Notes: generated from the letters alone by a model not told the origin. Numbered from the stretch's first letter, positions 1 through 10,052 are shown. The stretch is DNA of 64,000 bases from Halonotius aquaticus (GCF_003605575.1 NZ_QKNY01000005.1:148259-212258), one strand, 5' to 3'. Numbers and translations are program-made.

Positions 1-1
1 C

Positions 2-871
2 CGTACGATCAACGACCGTGCCGTGATTACAATCGGTGTCGACACCGCTGGCATCCAGAATCCAAGCGCAGGAACGTATGAACCGACGCTCAGATTCATT
101 ACCGACAGTGGCGATGAAGCAACGTTCTCGGCAGAGTTGAAAACAACTGACACCGGCGAAGCGTTCTTCGCGGTTGATATCCTCAGTGCGCCAGATGTTG
201 TGTCCGCCGGTAACAGCTTCAGCACCGACTTTGAGGTTTCAAACACCGGCGACGCGACTGACACTCAGACCGTCACTTGGAGTGTTGACACTACAGAAAT
301 CGGCTCTGACAGCTTTACCCTCGCTCCAACCGACTCACGCTCTGATACATTCAGCTACACGACCGAAGAGACCGATGCACCCAGTGTTGACGTGGTCGTT
401 GCCAGCGACGACAATACAGCGTCTCAAACGGTCACGATCGCCGATGCGTTTAGCATCACACTTGATCCGCCAAAACAGAACGAAAAGAACTCGGTCCACA
501 CGTGGGAATCAGGGTATGTCAACTACAGTGGCGAGGTTGATACGATTACCGTTGATTACCCTGGTGGCAACAAAGGGTTCAGTCTCGATGGGCTGACTGA
601 TGCTGATATCACTGTTGTCATGGAGCGACAACTAAGCGATGGCATTGACAAAAGTGAGATTGATGTCAACAGTGGCAACTATACTGGTTCCTCAGCAACG
701 TTTGATCTCAGTGGCAACTACAACACCGATCTAGCCGGCGAGCTGTCGGTGACAATCGGGGATTCAGCCAGTGGTACCGGTGTCGAGAACGGTGGCAAGG
801 ATAAACATACTGCAACGATTACGCTCAACGGCGAGGATACGGTCACCGATGACGTCAAGTTCACGATCTGA
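2..871 (+). CDS. Secreted beta-rich surface protein, 5' end outside the window
   Basis: The reading frame is open to the window edge, so the N-terminus and any signal peptide are missing and the true gene is longer. What is visible (about 290 residues) is rich in Ser, Thr, Asp and Gly, has no Cys and no membrane segment. Residues near 50-140 after the GTG at 23 resemble a CARDB-like beta-sandwich repeat (an N-T-G-D segment followed by alternating beta strands), and the last 130 residues look like a second beta domain. Several N-x-S/T sequons (for example NYSG and NYTG) suit an N-glycosylated cell-surface protein. GC is visibly lower than in the housekeeping genes, as is common for accessory surface proteins. 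The function is not recognised. A surface-layer or adhesin-type role is inference from composition only. Confidence 0.7.
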   Translation, partial: RTINDRAVITIGVDTAGIQNPSAGTYEPTLRFITDSGDEATFSAELKTTDTGEAFFAVDILSAPDVVSAGNSFSTDFEVSNTGDATDTQTVTWSVDTTEIGSDSFTLAPTDSRSDTFSYTTEETDAPSVDVVVASDDNTASQTVTIADAFSITLDPPKQNEKNSVHTWESGYVNYSGEVDTITVDYPGGNKGFSLDGLTDADITVVMERQLSDGIDKSEIDVNSGNYTGSSATFDLSGNYNTDLAGELSVTIGDSASGTGVENGGKDKHTATITLNGEDTVTDDVKFTI

Positions 872-891
872 GGCGATCTGTGTCTCTTTGG

Positions 892-1629
892 TTACTCCGC
901 TGTCGCGTACGCCCGCGTCATCTCCACCAGCGATTTCCGATACTCACTTTCGGTCGGATCGTCGCTCAGCGATTTGAATCGCCGTTTGAAGGCAGAGAGA
1001 TCGACTCCTGGCGCGGCGTCAGCCGCCGTGTCGGCCAGCTCATAGAGCCGATGTTCGGCGTCAACGAGTCCGTGCCGCTCAACCAACGCTAAGGCGAAGG
1101 CGGCGTTGACGACGGTCATCTCCGGGTCAACCCCCTTTGTTTCGACTGGAGAAAATCCGTTGTCGTCGCTGTTGTGGTCGGAAATCGAGGTTGCGAGCTT
1201 CGAGGCGAAAAAGTCCACAAGCTTGCTCGCGGGCGCAAGCGAGAGGGTGATGTCGTCGGCGTAGATGTCCTTCATGTGGTTGGCGATCTGATAGCAGTGG
1301 GCGAGCTTTTGACGTTCGACCGACTCGCCAGCCAAGGCGAGAAACAGGGCCTCCTCGGTCGATTGGGTGTGGGAGGCGTGGCGTTGCTCGTAGCGGGCCA
1401 TATGCGCAAACTCGTGTAAGGCAAGTTCCCGTGCGAGGACGCTGGTGGCTGCTTGTCGGGAGATATTGAGGATGTGGTGGTCGTCATAGTGAGCCGCCCA
1501 CGTTCGCTCATCGGGGTTTTCGCGGATGTGCACCTCGACCGGTCGTGAGAGGCTGTATTCGGTTTCGAGGAGATCCGCCGCGCTCAAAAACGGATCCGGG
1601 GCGACCGTGCCCTGTACTCGGACATCCAT
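892..1629 (-). CDS. DUF5781-type HExxH metalloprotein
   Basis: This is a 245-residue protein if translation starts at the ATG at 1629. A longer frame reaches 1677, but its extra 16 residues are not acidic and look like leader. The central HEFAHM motif with following His residues (RYEQRHASHT) resembles a zinc metallopeptidase HExxH helix, placed about 115 residues into the protein. No signal peptide or membrane segment is seen. The overall sequence fits the haloarchaeal DUF5781 family, which has no assigned role as far as I know. It converges with the surface-protein gene to its left and diverges from EF-2 on its right. A protease function is inference from the motif. The motif could also be a degenerate metal site. 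Confidence 0.75.
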   Translation of the reverse strand: MDVRVQGTVAPDPFLSAADLLETEYSLSRPVEVHIRENPDERTWAAHYDDHHILNISRQAATSVLARELALHEFAHMARYEQRHASHTQSTEEALFLALAGESVERQKLAHCYQIANHMKDIYADDITLSLAPASKLVDFFASKLATSISDHNSDDNGFSPVETKGVDPEMTVVNAAFALALVERHGLVDAEHRLYELADTAADAAPGVDLSAFKRRFKSLSDDPTESEYRKSLVEMTRAYATAE

Positions 1630-1710
1630 GTGTAACTGTACCAAAGGCTGGCAGCTATATGGGTGTTTCGCGGCCAATACCGTGTTATGGTCACTGCTAA
1701 CGAATTATGA

Positions 1711-1830
1711 TAGAAAGCCCTCGGCTCTCTCGACTCCCGGGACTCGCTGCGCGCTTCGTCGCTCGCGGTGCTCGCTCCTGCAGTGCTTGCGTCGTCCGGG
1801 TTCGTCGAGAGAGCCTCGCCCTTTCAGTCC
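1711..1830. repeat. Structured dispersed repeat, copy A
   Basis: The 43 bases 1711-1753 match the reverse complement of 11427-11469 at 41 of 43 positions. Within this copy GGCTCTCTCGA (1723-1733) is repeated as an exact inverted arm TCGAGAGAGCC (1805-1815), with 71 bases between. It lies in the 381-base stretch between the DUF5781 gene and EF-2 (1630-2010), which contains no believable gene. The inverted arms suggest a small non-autonomous element or a structured RNA. No transposase is nearby. Confidence 0.6.
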
Positions 1831-2010
1831 GCCAGGGGCGTGGCTTGCTCAGTTGTTGTCGCTATCGACTCTCATCATGACGTCGGCACCCTGTGGCAAC
1901 CCACCACACACGTAGCCGTCGGTTTTCGGCCCCTGAACGTCGTATGCGGGCGAATCCCCGCGAGGAGAAACACTATGCTTTTCACCCTCCTGCCGGTACG
2001 CGTCTGTATA

Positions 2011-4197
2011 ATGGGCCGACGAAAAAAGATCGTCAACGAGTGTGAGCGGCTGATGGACGAGCCGGAGAACATCCGGAACATCGCCATCGCCGCCCACGTC
2101 GACCACGGGAAGACGACGCTGACAGACAACCTGCTCGCAGGTGCGGGCATGATCTCCGACGAGACCGCCGGCCAGCAGCTGGCGATGGACACCGAGGAGG
2201 ACGAACAGGAACGCGGGATCACCATCGACGCGGCAAATGTGTCGATGACCCACGAGTACGAGGACACCAACCACCTCATCAACCTCATCGACACGCCAGG
2301 CCACGTCGACTTCGGTGGCGACGTGACCCGAGCGATGCGTGCCGTCGACGGCGCGCTCGTCGTTGTCGACGCCGTCGAGGGCGCGATGCCGCAGACCGAG
2401 ACCGTCCTCCGACAGGCACTCCGCGAGGGTGTCAAACCCGCACTCTTCATCAACAAGGTCGACCGGCTCATCAACGAGCTCCAGGAAGGCCCCGAAGAGA
2501 TGCAGAAGCGGCTGCTGTCGGTGATCTCCGATGTCAACGAGCTCATCCGCGGGATGACCGAAGAGGAGGACTACGATTGGACGGTTTCCGTCGAAGACGG
2601 CACCGTCGGCTTCGGCTCCGCGCTCTACAAGTGGGGCGTTTCGATGCCGTCGATGGAGCGCACCGGCATCGACTTCGGCGACATCATGGAGCTCGAACGC
2701 AGCGGCGAGGAAGGCCGGATGGAACTGCAGGAGCGAACCCCGCTGTCGAACGTCGTTCTCGACATGGTCGCCGAGCACTTCCCGAACCCTGTCGACGCCC
2801 AGCCCCGTCGTATCCCGACGGTCTGGCGTGGCGACGCCGACTCCGATCTCGCCGAAAGCATGCGGATGGTCGACGAGGACGGCGAGGTCGTCTTCATGTC
2901 GACGGATATCTCGATGGATCCCCACGCCGGCGAGATCGCCACCGGACGACTGTTCTCCGGAACGATCGAAAAGGGTCAGAACCTCTATGTCTCCGGGACT
3001 GCGGGCACCAACCGCGTCCAGTCGGTCGGGATCTTCATGGGTGGCGAACGCGAGGAGGTCGACTCCGTCCCCGCCGGTAACATCGCCGCCGTCACCGGCC
3101 TGAAGGATGCGATCGCCGGCTCGACCGTCTCCAGCGTCGAGATGACGCCGTTCGAGTCGATCGAACACATCTCCGAGCCCGTCATCACGAAGAGCGTCGA
3201 GGCGAAGACGATGGACGACCTGCCGAAGCTCATCGAAGTGCTCCAGCAGGTCGCCAAAGAGGATCCGACGATCCAGATCGAGATCAACGAGGATACCGGC
3301 GAACACCTGATCAGCGGCCAGGGCGAGCTGCACCTCGAAGTCATCACCCACCGGATCCGCGACAATCAGGGCATCGACGTCCACACCGGCGAACCGATCG
3401 TCGTCTTCCGGGAGCAACCGCAGGAGGAATCCCGCGAGGTCGAGGGTGTTTCGCCGAACCGCCACAACAAGTTCTACATCACCGCCGAGCCGATGGATCA
3501 GGACATCGTTGATGCGATCCACCTCGGGAAGGCCTCGATGGACATGCCGGAGCTCGAACGCCGTGAGGCCCTGCAGGAAGCCGGCATGGACAAAGAGACA
3601 TCACAGAACGTCGAACACATCTTCAACACCAACGTTCTCATCGACGAGACAAAAGGGATTCAGCACCTCAACGAGACGATGGAGCTCGTAATCGAAGGCC
3701 TCGAAGATGCCCTCGAAGACGGCCCACTCGCCGCCGAACCTGTCCAGGGCGCGCTGCTGCGCCTCCACGACGCCAAGCTCCACGAGGACACCATCCACCG
3801 TGGCCCGGCACAGGTCATCCCGGCCGTCCGCGACGCAGTCCACCGCTCGCTGATCGACGCGAAGATCAAGATGCTGGAGCCGATTCAGGACGTCCGCATC
3901 GACGTGCCCTCCGAGTACATGGGCGATGCCTCCGGCGAGATTCAGGGTCGCCGCGGCCGCGTCGATGACATGTACCAAGAGGGTGACCTCATGGTGATCG
4001 AGGGGATCGCCCCCGTCGAAGAGATGATCGGCTTCTCCTCCGACATCCGCTCGGCCACCGAGGGTCGTGCCTCCTGGAACACCGAAAACGCTGGCTTCCG
4101 TGTGCTAGTCGACAGCCTCCAGCCTGAGATCATCAGCGAGATCCGGGAGCGCAAGGGAATGAAGCAGGAACTCCCGCCGAGTATCGACTACATCTAA
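2011..4197 (+). CDS. fusA: Translation elongation factor EF-2
   Basis: This archaeal EF-2 is a GTPase that drives ribosomal translocation. The ATG at 2011 gives 728 residues, the normal haloarchaeal length. An upstream in-frame extension to 1768 runs through the repeat and is rejected. The P-loop AHVDHGKT is at residues 28-35, followed by the DTPGH switch (about 95) and NKVD guanine-recognition motif (about 150). Domain IV carries IHRGPAQ, where the His is the expected diphthamide target. The window carries no diphthamide-synthesis gene. It is transcribed alone: the next gene on the same strand starts about 200 bases later, and a T-run follows the stop. Identification is firm. Confidence 0.98.
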   Translation: MGRRKKIVNECERLMDEPENIRNIAIAAHVDHGKTTLTDNLLAGAGMISDETAGQQLAMDTEEDEQERGITIDAANVSMTHEYEDTNHLINLIDTPGHVDFGGDVTRAMRAVDGALVVVDAVEGAMPQTETVLRQALREGVKPALFINKVDRLINELQEGPEEMQKRLLSVISDVNELIRGMTEEEDYDWTVSVEDGTVGFGSALYKWGVSMPSMERTGIDFGDIMELERSGEEGRMELQERTPLSNVVLDMVAEHFPNPVDAQPRRIPTVWRGDADSDLAESMRMVDEDGEVVFMSTDISMDPHAGEIATGRLFSGTIEKGQNLYVSGTAGTNRVQSVGIFMGGEREEVDSVPAGNIAAVTGLKDAIAGSTVSSVEMTPFESIEHISEPVITKSVEAKTMDDLPKLIEVLQQVAKEDPTIQIEINEDTGEHLISGQGELHLEVITHRIRDNQGIDVHTGEPIVVFREQPQEESREVEGVSPNRHNKFYITAEPMDQDIVDAIHLGKASMDMPELERREALQEAGMDKETSQNVEHIFNTNVLIDETKGIQHLNETMELVIEGLEDALEDGPLAAEPVQGALLRLHDAKLHEDTIHRGPAQVIPAVRDAVHRSLIDAKIKMLEPIQDVRIDVPSEYMGDASGEIQGRRGRVDDMYQEGDLMVIEGIAPVEEMIGFSSDIRSATEGRASWNTENAGFRVLVDSLQPEIISEIRERKGMKQELPPSIDYI

Positions 4198-4216
4198 CGT
4201 CGTTGCCGACGCGCTG

Positions 4217-4221
4217 TTTTT
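4217..4221 (+). terminator. T-run terminator after EF-2
   Basis: Five T residues follow a GC-rich stretch about 20 bases after the EF-2 stop. Archaeal transcription commonly ends at such T-tracts without a required hairpin. Confidence 0.4.
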
Positions 4222-4401
4222 GCTGATCTGCTGTCAGAGAGCCGCCTTCGATGCAGTCTTATACCGTCCGTCAAAACGTGACATCTGTATGCCGACGGAC
4301 ACGGCACGTTCCCGACCGATCAGTATCGCACGACGGAGCCGCGGCTCTCTGTCGGGATCGACACCGACACCGTGTCCACCCACACATGGAGGTGGTCGCC
4401 G

Positions 4402-4932
4402 ATGAGCGACACCGCAAGCGAGGTGCAAACCCACACTATCCGGCTCGAACTCGTCGACGAACCCGGCGAGTTGCTGCGAGCCCTCGAACCGATCTCGGAA
4501 GCCGGCGGCAACCTCATGTCGATCTACCACGAGCGCGGCAACGTCACCCCACGGGGCCACATCCCCGTCGAGGTCGACGTTTCCTGTGCGCCGGATCGTT
4601 TTGATCGGATCGTCGACTCCCTGCGAGAGGGCGGCGTCAACGTGATTCAGGCTGGCTCCGAGCGATACGACGAAGAACTGGTCGTCCTGCTGGTCGGCCA
4701 CCTCGTCGACACCGACCTCTCGGATACTCTCCAACAGGTCGAAGCCTGCGCCAACGCATCGCTGACCGATCTTTCGTTGTCGGCGCCCCGCGGCAACGAC
4801 GACAGTTCGAGTGCCCGAGTACGCCTCAAAACCAAATCGGGAACCACCGACGAGGTGCTCTCCACGCTGCGGGAGATCGCCGACGGCAAGGATCTCCATG
4901 TCATCGAACCACTCACGGAGGGCACCCAATGA
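4402..4932 (+). CDS. ACT-domain amino-acid-binding protein paired with homoserine dehydrogenase
   Basis: A 176-residue protein begins at ATG 4402, which has a GGAGG Shine-Dalgarno about ten bases before it. The upstream in-frame ATG at 4372 is less likely because it precedes that site. Residues 10-90 form an ACT-like fold with the characteristic start L-V-D-E-P-G-E-L-L-R, and the C-terminal half looks like a second, more divergent ACT unit. The stop overlaps the start of homoserine dehydrogenase (ATGA at 4929-4932), implying coupled translation. ACT domains bind amino acids and usually mediate feedback control. The neighbouring Hom lacks its own ACT domain, so this protein is probably its separately encoded regulatory subunit (inference). 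Confidence 0.85.
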   Translation: MSDTASEVQTHTIRLELVDEPGELLRALEPISEAGGNLMSIYHERGNVTPRGHIPVEVDVSCAPDRFDRIVDSLREGGVNVIQAGSERYDEELVVLLVGHLVDTDLSDTLQQVEACANASLTDLSLSAPRGNDDSSSARVRLKTKSGTTDEVLSTLREIADGKDLHVIEPLTEGTQ

Positions 4933-5888
4933 CTGGCGCGCGACTCGCCGTCCTCGGCGTCGGCGCGGTCGGTCGCTCAGTCGTCGAGTTAGCTGACGAG
5001 TACGGCCACACCGTTACCGCGGTCGCCGACTCGTCGTCGGCTGCCATCGACCCCGACGGCATCGACACCGAAGCCGTCCTCGACCGCAAAGCCGACGAGG
5101 GCGTCGTCGGTGACGCCGATCCCGATGCCGCCCTCGATGCCGACTACGACGTGTTGGTCGAGGCAACGCCGACAACGCTCGGCGACGCCGAACCGGGTTT
5201 CTCCCACGTCGCCCACGCGCTCAACCGCGACAAACACGCCGTGCTGGCTAACAAGGGGCCGGTCGCCGAGCGGTACGGCGATCTCCGCGAGTTGGAAGCC
5301 GACAGCGACGGTCGGATCCGCTTTGAGGCGACCGTCGGCGGTGCGATCCCGATCTGCTCGACGATCGACGACTTCGGCCCCGACCACATCACCGCCGCCC
5401 GCGGCGTGCTCAACGGCACCGCGAACTTCATCCTCTCGCGGATGGCCGCCGAGGGGCTGGACTACGACCACGTGCTGGCGGAGGCCCAGGATCTCGGCGT
5501 TGCCGAGGCCGACCCAACGTTCGACGTGGAGGGGATCGATGCCGCCCTCAAGTTCGTCATCCTCTCGAACGTGCTGGCCGACGGCGACGAGGAGTACACC
5601 CTCGACGACGCGACGGTTGAGGGAATCACCGACATTCCCGGTACCGCGCTCGAACTCGCCGCCGAGGACGGCCGGACGATCCGGCTGATCGGCGAGGCGA
5701 CGCCGGACGGCGTCAGCGTCGGCCCACGACTCGTCCCCGACGACGGCCCGCTATCGGTGACGGGGACGCTCAACATCGTCCAACTGGAGACGACGCATGC
5801 CGGCCGACTCAACATCAGCGGCCGCGGTGCCGGCGGCCCCGAAACGGCGACCGCGGTGCTGTCGGATGTGAGTCGGCTGACTGAATAA
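4929..5888 (+). CDS. hom: Homoserine dehydrogenase
   Basis: This enzyme reduces aspartate semialdehyde to homoserine, the branch point to threonine and methionine. The protein has 319 residues. The Rossmann motif VLGVGAVGRS is near residues 8-17, a catalytic-type Lys sits in LANKGPVA (about 103), and the substrate region follows at VGGAIP and NGTANFI. Many bacterial homologues run past 400 residues because of a C-terminal ACT domain. This one stops after the catalytic domain and is translationally coupled to the upstream ACT protein. The gene is followed by a convergent gene after 39 bases. Confidence 0.95.
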   Translation: MTGARLAVLGVGAVGRSVVELADEYGHTVTAVADSSSAAIDPDGIDTEAVLDRKADEGVVGDADPDAALDADYDVLVEATPTTLGDAEPGFSHVAHALNRDKHAVLANKGPVAERYGDLRELEADSDGRIRFEATVGGAIPICSTIDDFGPDHITAARGVLNGTANFILSRMAAEGLDYDHVLAEAQDLGVAEADPTFDVEGIDAALKFVILSNVLADGDEEYTLDDATVEGITDIPGTALELAAEDGRTIRLIGEATPDGVSVGPRLVPDDGPLSVTGTLNIVQLETTHAGRLNISGRGAGGPETATAVLSDVSRLTE

Positions 5889-5927
5889 GTCGGCTGCGTC
5901 AGCTTCGATTGTGAGTTTCTGAGATAG

Positions 5928-6872
5928 CTACGGTCTGTTCGCCGCGCCGCCGGCGTTGTTGCTGTTTCCACTGTTGTCGGCGTTGTCGCTACTCCTGCTA
6001 CCATCAGTATCGTCGCTGTCATCGTCCCTTCCGGCGTTCTCGTTGTTCCCGCCTCCTCTACGGTCGTCGGTTTCAGCCGGGGTCGCGTTGCGATCTCTCC
6101 CGGTTTCCTCTGGTGTCTGCGCTTGCTCACTGGTGTTTGCTGGCCCCTGTCTTGCGGGGCCGCGATCAGCCTGTCCACCGCGCTCACCGACTGGCCCCGA
6201 ACCGCTAGGGGCCGCCTGCTCTTTCCCTGGTGTCCCCATCGGCGGGCCACGAGTGTCGCCGGCCATCGGGTTTCGGGCGGTGGTGCCGCCGATCGACCGG
6301 GCGATTGCGGCGGTTTCAGGGCCACCAAGCGTACGCGCGTTGGTTCTGAGTTGTTCGATGGCGGAGACGTTGATGTTGGCGCGCTCTCTGACCGCGTCAG
6401 GAAGCTTGCGGGCGGTACGGTTCAGCTGGTCGGCGTCGCGTTCGGTGTCGGCAGCCTGCGCGGCGACGGTGGCGACTCTGGCGCGGTACTCGGCGTTCGA
6501 GATGGTGCCGTTTGCCCGCGCTTCCCGGAGGTCAGCGAGCCGATCAGTCTGGCTGGCTAGCTGGGCCCGCGTGCTGTTCTGGCGCTCGGCGATGATCGCG
6601 GCGCGCTCTGCGTCGCTGTCGGCGTTGGCAACCCTGAGGCCGAAGGTTCGGTTGTCGAGATCGCCGTCGACCTCGGCCTGTTGAACCCCGACGACGCCGG
6701 CAAGCTGTGCGCCCGGTGCAGTCGCATTTTCTGTCGTTGTCGTCTCGTTTGCGGCGACCTGCGGGGCTGTCGCTGCTGGCCCAACTGCGGCGGTCACGCC
6801 ACCAGCGAGAGTCGCCAGCACCACCAGGGTCGCAAGGAGGGCGGTGCCAAACAGGATCGTGGGTCGGTTCAT
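5928..6872 (-). CDS. Exported protein with coiled-coil middle and disordered tail
   Basis: The protein has 314 residues. Residues 1-30 form a clear signal peptide or anchor (TILFGTALLATLVVLATLAG). Residues about 75-170 are rich in Ala, Arg, Asp and Glu, predict helices and include repeated short heptad-like blocks. From about 200 the sequence is low-complexity Gly, Asn, Asp, Pro and Ser, ending in an Asn/Ser/Asp run. No Cys is present after the leader. It resembles haloarchaeal exported proteins of unknown function. It lies 130 bases downstream of another exported or membrane protein on the same strand, so a shared surface role is possible but unproven. Confidence 0.75.
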   Translation of the reverse strand: MNRPTILFGTALLATLVVLATLAGGVTAAVGPAATAPQVAANETTTTENATAPGAQLAGVVGVQQAEVDGDLDNRTFGLRVANADSDAERAAIIAERQNSTRAQLASQTDRLADLREARANGTISNAEYRARVATVAAQAADTERDADQLNRTARKLPDAVRERANINVSAIEQLRTNARTLGGPETAAIARSIGGTTARNPMAGDTRGPPMGTPGKEQAAPSGSGPVGERGGQADRGPARQGPANTSEQAQTPEETGRDRNATPAETDDRRGGGNNENAGRDDDSDDTDGSRSSDNADNSGNSNNAGGAANRP

Positions 6873-7002
6873 GACAGTTGCTCATAGGGGACTGTACTGC
6901 TTATAAACCGCCGGTGCTGTCGCCGAATTACCGCCGTTTTCGCCGAGTTACGACCGGTTCGCCGCGACGACTGCTGGGATTTGGCTTTATTGCCCTGAGC
7001 GG

Positions 7003-8157
7003 CTACTCATCGGCCTCGTCATCGTCATCGCCGGTCAGGCTCTCGTCAGGGTAGGTGAGGACGTTCTCCCGGCCGATCCGGAAGGAGTCGATGGTTCCGT
7101 CCTCCCGCAGCCCGCTGACGACCTTGCTCGTCTTGGCATCGGTCCAGTCGAGTTCCTCGACGACCTGTTTCTGTTTCATGCGACCACCGTGGTCGTCAAG
7201 CAGGCGTAGCACCTGTTCTTCGTTGCTTAGGAGTTCCGGATCGGGCTCATCGTCGGCTGCGGCGGCTGTCGACGCGGCTGTATCAGTATCCGACTCGGTG
7301 GAGCTCGCATCGGTGTGGGTGCTGGCGTCGGTCTCTGTGTCGACATCGGTCTCGATGTCGGCGTCGGTTTCTGTGCCGACGTCGGTGTCTACAGCAGCTG
7401 TTGGCGGGTCGTCGTCGGTGTCGCTCGGTCGCCGCTGGTAGAACCAGCCGCCGACGCCGGCCAGCAGGATGACGATGATGATCCCGATCAGCATGCCGGG
7501 GGTGAGCCCACTCCCGCTCGCGGCAACGACAACTCGGGGCTCACCTGTCACGAAATCGGTTGATTCGCCGTCCCAGACGACGGCGTTGTCCGGTGTTTCG
7601 TCGGCCGCGGGCGACACTGTGTCGACTGTGTAGCCGTCGGGCCACTGCATCCGAAGCCGGGTTTGGTCGTCGAGAAAGAAGCCGTCGATGGCGTCGCCGG
7701 CCCGGAGTGTGTCGCCGCTTGTGGTTGCGAAGTTCTCCCACGTGAAGCGGTAGGTGACGATGCCGTACTCCCGGCCGAGCGATTGGGTTTCGGTGTCGAC
7801 GCTGAACGAGTCGGCGGCCATCTCTCGGTCGGTCGTGTTTTCGGCGGTGGCGACCGTCCGGCGGATGCGCTCGGCGAAGGGATCGGTGTAGGCCGCCGGA
7901 TCGTCGGCGATATCGGCTTGCAGGGAGTCGAAGGCAGCCTGCTCGTCGTCGTTCGCCAAGACGCTTCGGAAGGCGAGGCGCCACTCGGCGGTGCCGTCCT
8001 CGCCGAGGGTGACGGTGATCCGAACGTCGTCGGCGTCGACGGCACTCTGTTGGGCGATCACTCCTGTCTGCCCACTGACCGGTGTGGCCGCGACGGTCGT
8101 TGCACCGACCACGGCAGCGACGAGCAGCACCACGCACAGCCCGGTTCGCGGTTCCAT
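7003..8157 (-). CDS. Membrane-anchored winged-helix regulator with exported sensor domain
   Basis: The protein has 384 residues. Residues 1-30 form a signal peptide. A beta-rich exported domain follows to about residue 220 (DUF7345-like). A single membrane helix is at about 222-245 (MLIGIIIVILLAGVGGWFY), followed by a long Asp/Thr linker with repeated T-D-T-D units. The last 75 residues form a winged helix-turn-helix (LLSNEEQVLRLLDDHGG, then a KQVVEELDW recognition region), like haloarchaeal DUF7343 domains. The topology places a sensor outside and a DNA-binding domain inside, a one-component transmembrane regulator. Its target genes are unknown. The neighbouring exported protein is one candidate. 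Confidence 0.8.
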   Translation of the reverse strand: MEPRTGLCVVLLVAAVVGATTVAATPVSGQTGVIAQQSAVDADDVRITVTLGEDGTAEWRLAFRSVLANDDEQAAFDSLQADIADDPAAYTDPFAERIRRTVATAENTTDREMAADSFSVDTETQSLGREYGIVTYRFTWENFATTSGDTLRAGDAIDGFFLDDQTRLRMQWPDGYTVDTVSPAADETPDNAVVWDGESTDFVTGEPRVVVAASGSGLTPGMLIGIIIVILLAGVGGWFYQRRPSDTDDDPPTAAVDTDVGTETDADIETDVDTETDASTHTDASSTESDTDTAASTAAAADDEPDPELLSNEEQVLRLLDDHGGRMKQKQVVEELDWTDAKTSKVVSGLREDGTIDSFRIGRENVLTYPDESLTGDDDDEADE

Positions 8158-8358
8158 AGGGGGTCGTTGGCCGCTGATGAGTTAATACCCCTGCTGTCCG
8201 GCTCCGGTGTGGGCCGCCGGCTGTGACCCACTGGGCATGGTACGTGCTCCCACAAACCGCAAGAAGGCAGCGGTATCCCCCGGCCGACGTATCGTAATGG
8301 TTTTACGGGGAACTGTCGAAAGAACCCTCACAGAACGCCTTAGCGCGTGACTTTACCC

Positions 8359-9624
8359 ATGAGCGACAAACTACACCAGAACTTGGCCATCATCGGCCAC
8401 GTTGACCACGGCAAGAGCACGCTTGTGGGACGCCTCCTGTACGAGACAGGCTCCGTCCCCGAGCACGTGATCGAACAGCACAAAGAAGAAGCCGAAGAGA
8501 AAGGCAAAGGCGGCTTCGAGTTCGCCTACGTGATGGACAACCTCGCCGAGGAGCGAGAGCGTGGTGTCACCATCGACATCGCCCACCAAGAGTTCGACAC
8601 CGACGAGTACAACTTCACGATCGTCGACTGTCCGGGCCACCGCGACTTCGTGAAAAACATGATCACGGGCGCGAGTCAGGCCGACAACGCCGTCCTCGTC
8701 GTCGCCGCCGACGACGGTGTCGCACCCCAGACCCGCGAGCACGTGTTCCTCGCCCGCACCCTCGGTATCAACGAGCTCATCATCGGCGTCAACAAGATGG
8801 ATCTCGTTGACTACGAGGAAGGCAAATACGAGGAAGTCAAAGACGAGGTCACCGACCTCCTCAACCAGGTTCGCTTCGACACCGAGAACGCGAGCTTCAT
8901 CCCGATTTCGGCCTTCGAGGGCGACAACATCGCCGAGGCCTCCGACAACACGGGCTGGTACAGCGGCGACACGCTGCTGGAAGCCCTCAACGACCTGCCG
9001 GAAGTCGAGCCGCCGACGGACGCGCCGCTCCGACTCCCGATCCAGGACGTGTACACCATCTCCGGCATCGGTACCGTCCCGGTCGGACGGATCGAAACCG
9101 GAACGATGGAACCGGGCAACAATGTCTCCTTCCAGCCCTCGGATGTCGGCGGCGAGGTCAAGACCGTCGAGATGCACCACGAAGAGGTGCCGAGCGCTGG
9201 CCCCGGTGACAACGTCGGCTTCAACGTCCGCGGCATCGGCAAGGACGACATCCGACGCGGTGACGTCTGTGGCCCGGCCGACGACCCGCCGAGCGTCGCC
9301 GAGACGTTCCAGGCCCAGCTCGTCGTCATGCAGCACCCGTCAGTGATCACCTCGGGGTACACGCCGGTCTTCCACGCCCACACGGCGCAGGTCGCCTGTA
9401 CCATCGAGTCCATCGACCAGAAGCTCGACCCCTCGACGGGCGAAGTCGCCGAGGAGAACCCGGACTTCATCCAGTCGGGCGACGCCGCCATCGTGACGGT
9501 GCGTCCGCAGAAACCGCTCAGCCTCGAGCCCTCCGGCGAGATTCCGGAGCTCGGCAGCTTCGCGGTTCGGGACATGGGCCAGACCATCGCGGCCGGCAAA
9601 GTCCTCGAAGTCAACGAGCGATAA
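8359..9624 (+). CDS. tuf: Translation elongation factor EF-1 alpha
   Basis: This GTPase delivers aminoacyl-tRNA to the ribosomal A site. The ATG at 8359 gives 421 residues. The GTG at 8347 would add four residues and is less typical. Visible motifs are GHVDHGKS (about residues 14-21), DCPGH (about 91-95), NKMD (about 150) and a C-terminal beta-barrel region ending V-L-E-V-N-E-R. The S10 gene begins at the very next base after the stop, as in other haloarchaeal tuf-rpsJ pairs. Identification is firm. Confidence 0.98.
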   Translation: MSDKLHQNLAIIGHVDHGKSTLVGRLLYETGSVPEHVIEQHKEEAEEKGKGGFEFAYVMDNLAEERERGVTIDIAHQEFDTDEYNFTIVDCPGHRDFVKNMITGASQADNAVLVVAADDGVAPQTREHVFLARTLGINELIIGVNKMDLVDYEEGKYEEVKDEVTDLLNQVRFDTENASFIPISAFEGDNIAEASDNTGWYSGDTLLEALNDLPEVEPPTDAPLRLPIQDVYTISGIGTVPVGRIETGTMEPGNNVSFQPSDVGGEVKTVEMHHEEVPSAGPGDNVGFNVRGIGKDDIRRGDVCGPADDPPSVAETFQAQLVVMQHPSVITSGYTPVFHAHTAQVACTIESIDQKLDPSTGEVAEENPDFIQSGDAAIVTVRPQKPLSLEPSGEIPELGSFAVRDMGQTIAAGKVLEVNER

Positions 9625-9933
9625 ATGCAGCAAGCACGAGTCCGCCTCGCCGGCACCCACCCCGAGGATCTCGACGACATCTGCGACGACGTGCGGGAAA
9701 TCGCCGAGAAAACTGGCGTCACGCTCAGCGGGCCGATCCCGCTGCCGACGAAGACGCTGGAGATCCCCTCGCGGAAGTCGCCTGACGGCGAAGGCACTGC
9801 GACGTGGGAGCACTGGGAGATGCGCGTTCACAAGCGGCTGATCGATCTGGACGCCGACGAACGCGCGCTTCGCCAGCTCATGCGTGTGCAGGTGCCCAAC
9901 GAAGTCAGCATCGAGATCGTCCTCGAAGACTGA
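9625..9933 (+). CDS. rpsJ: Ribosomal protein uS10
   Basis: This 102-residue component of the 30S head has the typical archaeal S10 length. The sequence begins [18 protein letters not shown] and contains the conserved [10 protein letters not shown] loop and an R-x-H-K-R-L-I-D-L motif. It directly follows EF-1 alpha with no spacer, so the two are co-transcribed. T-runs at 9971-9985 probably end the transcript. Confidence 0.97.
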   Translation: MQQARVRLAGTHPEDLDDICDDVREIAEKTGVTLSGPIPLPTKTLEIPSRKSPDGEGTATWEHWEMRVHKRLIDLDADERALRQLMRVQVPNEVSIEIVLED

Positions 9934-9970
9934 GCCACGGTCGCCGCGCTAAGGCCTTCGCGGCCCATCG

Positions 9971-9985
9971 TTTTCGCTTGTTTTT
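9971..9985 (+). terminator. T-rich terminator after tuf-rpsJ
   Basis: Two T-runs (TTTT at 9971-9974 and TTTTT at 9981-9985) lie about 40-50 bases after the S10 stop, consistent with archaeal intrinsic termination. Confidence 0.4.
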
Positions 9986-10052
9986 GATTGGCTAGTCACA
10001 ACACTGCTGCCGTGGTCGCTGGACTTTTTATCATCGCCACGGGAGCGGACGT

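Noticed and set aside
1849..3522. Long minus-strand open frame (557 codons) opposite EF-2
   Set aside because: It is the antisense shadow of a GC-rich, highly conserved gene. Its translation shows no known family and only mirrors EF-2 codons.
8371..9336. Minus-strand frame of 321 codons opposite EF-1 alpha
   Set aside because: It is an antisense artefact of GC-rich coding DNA.
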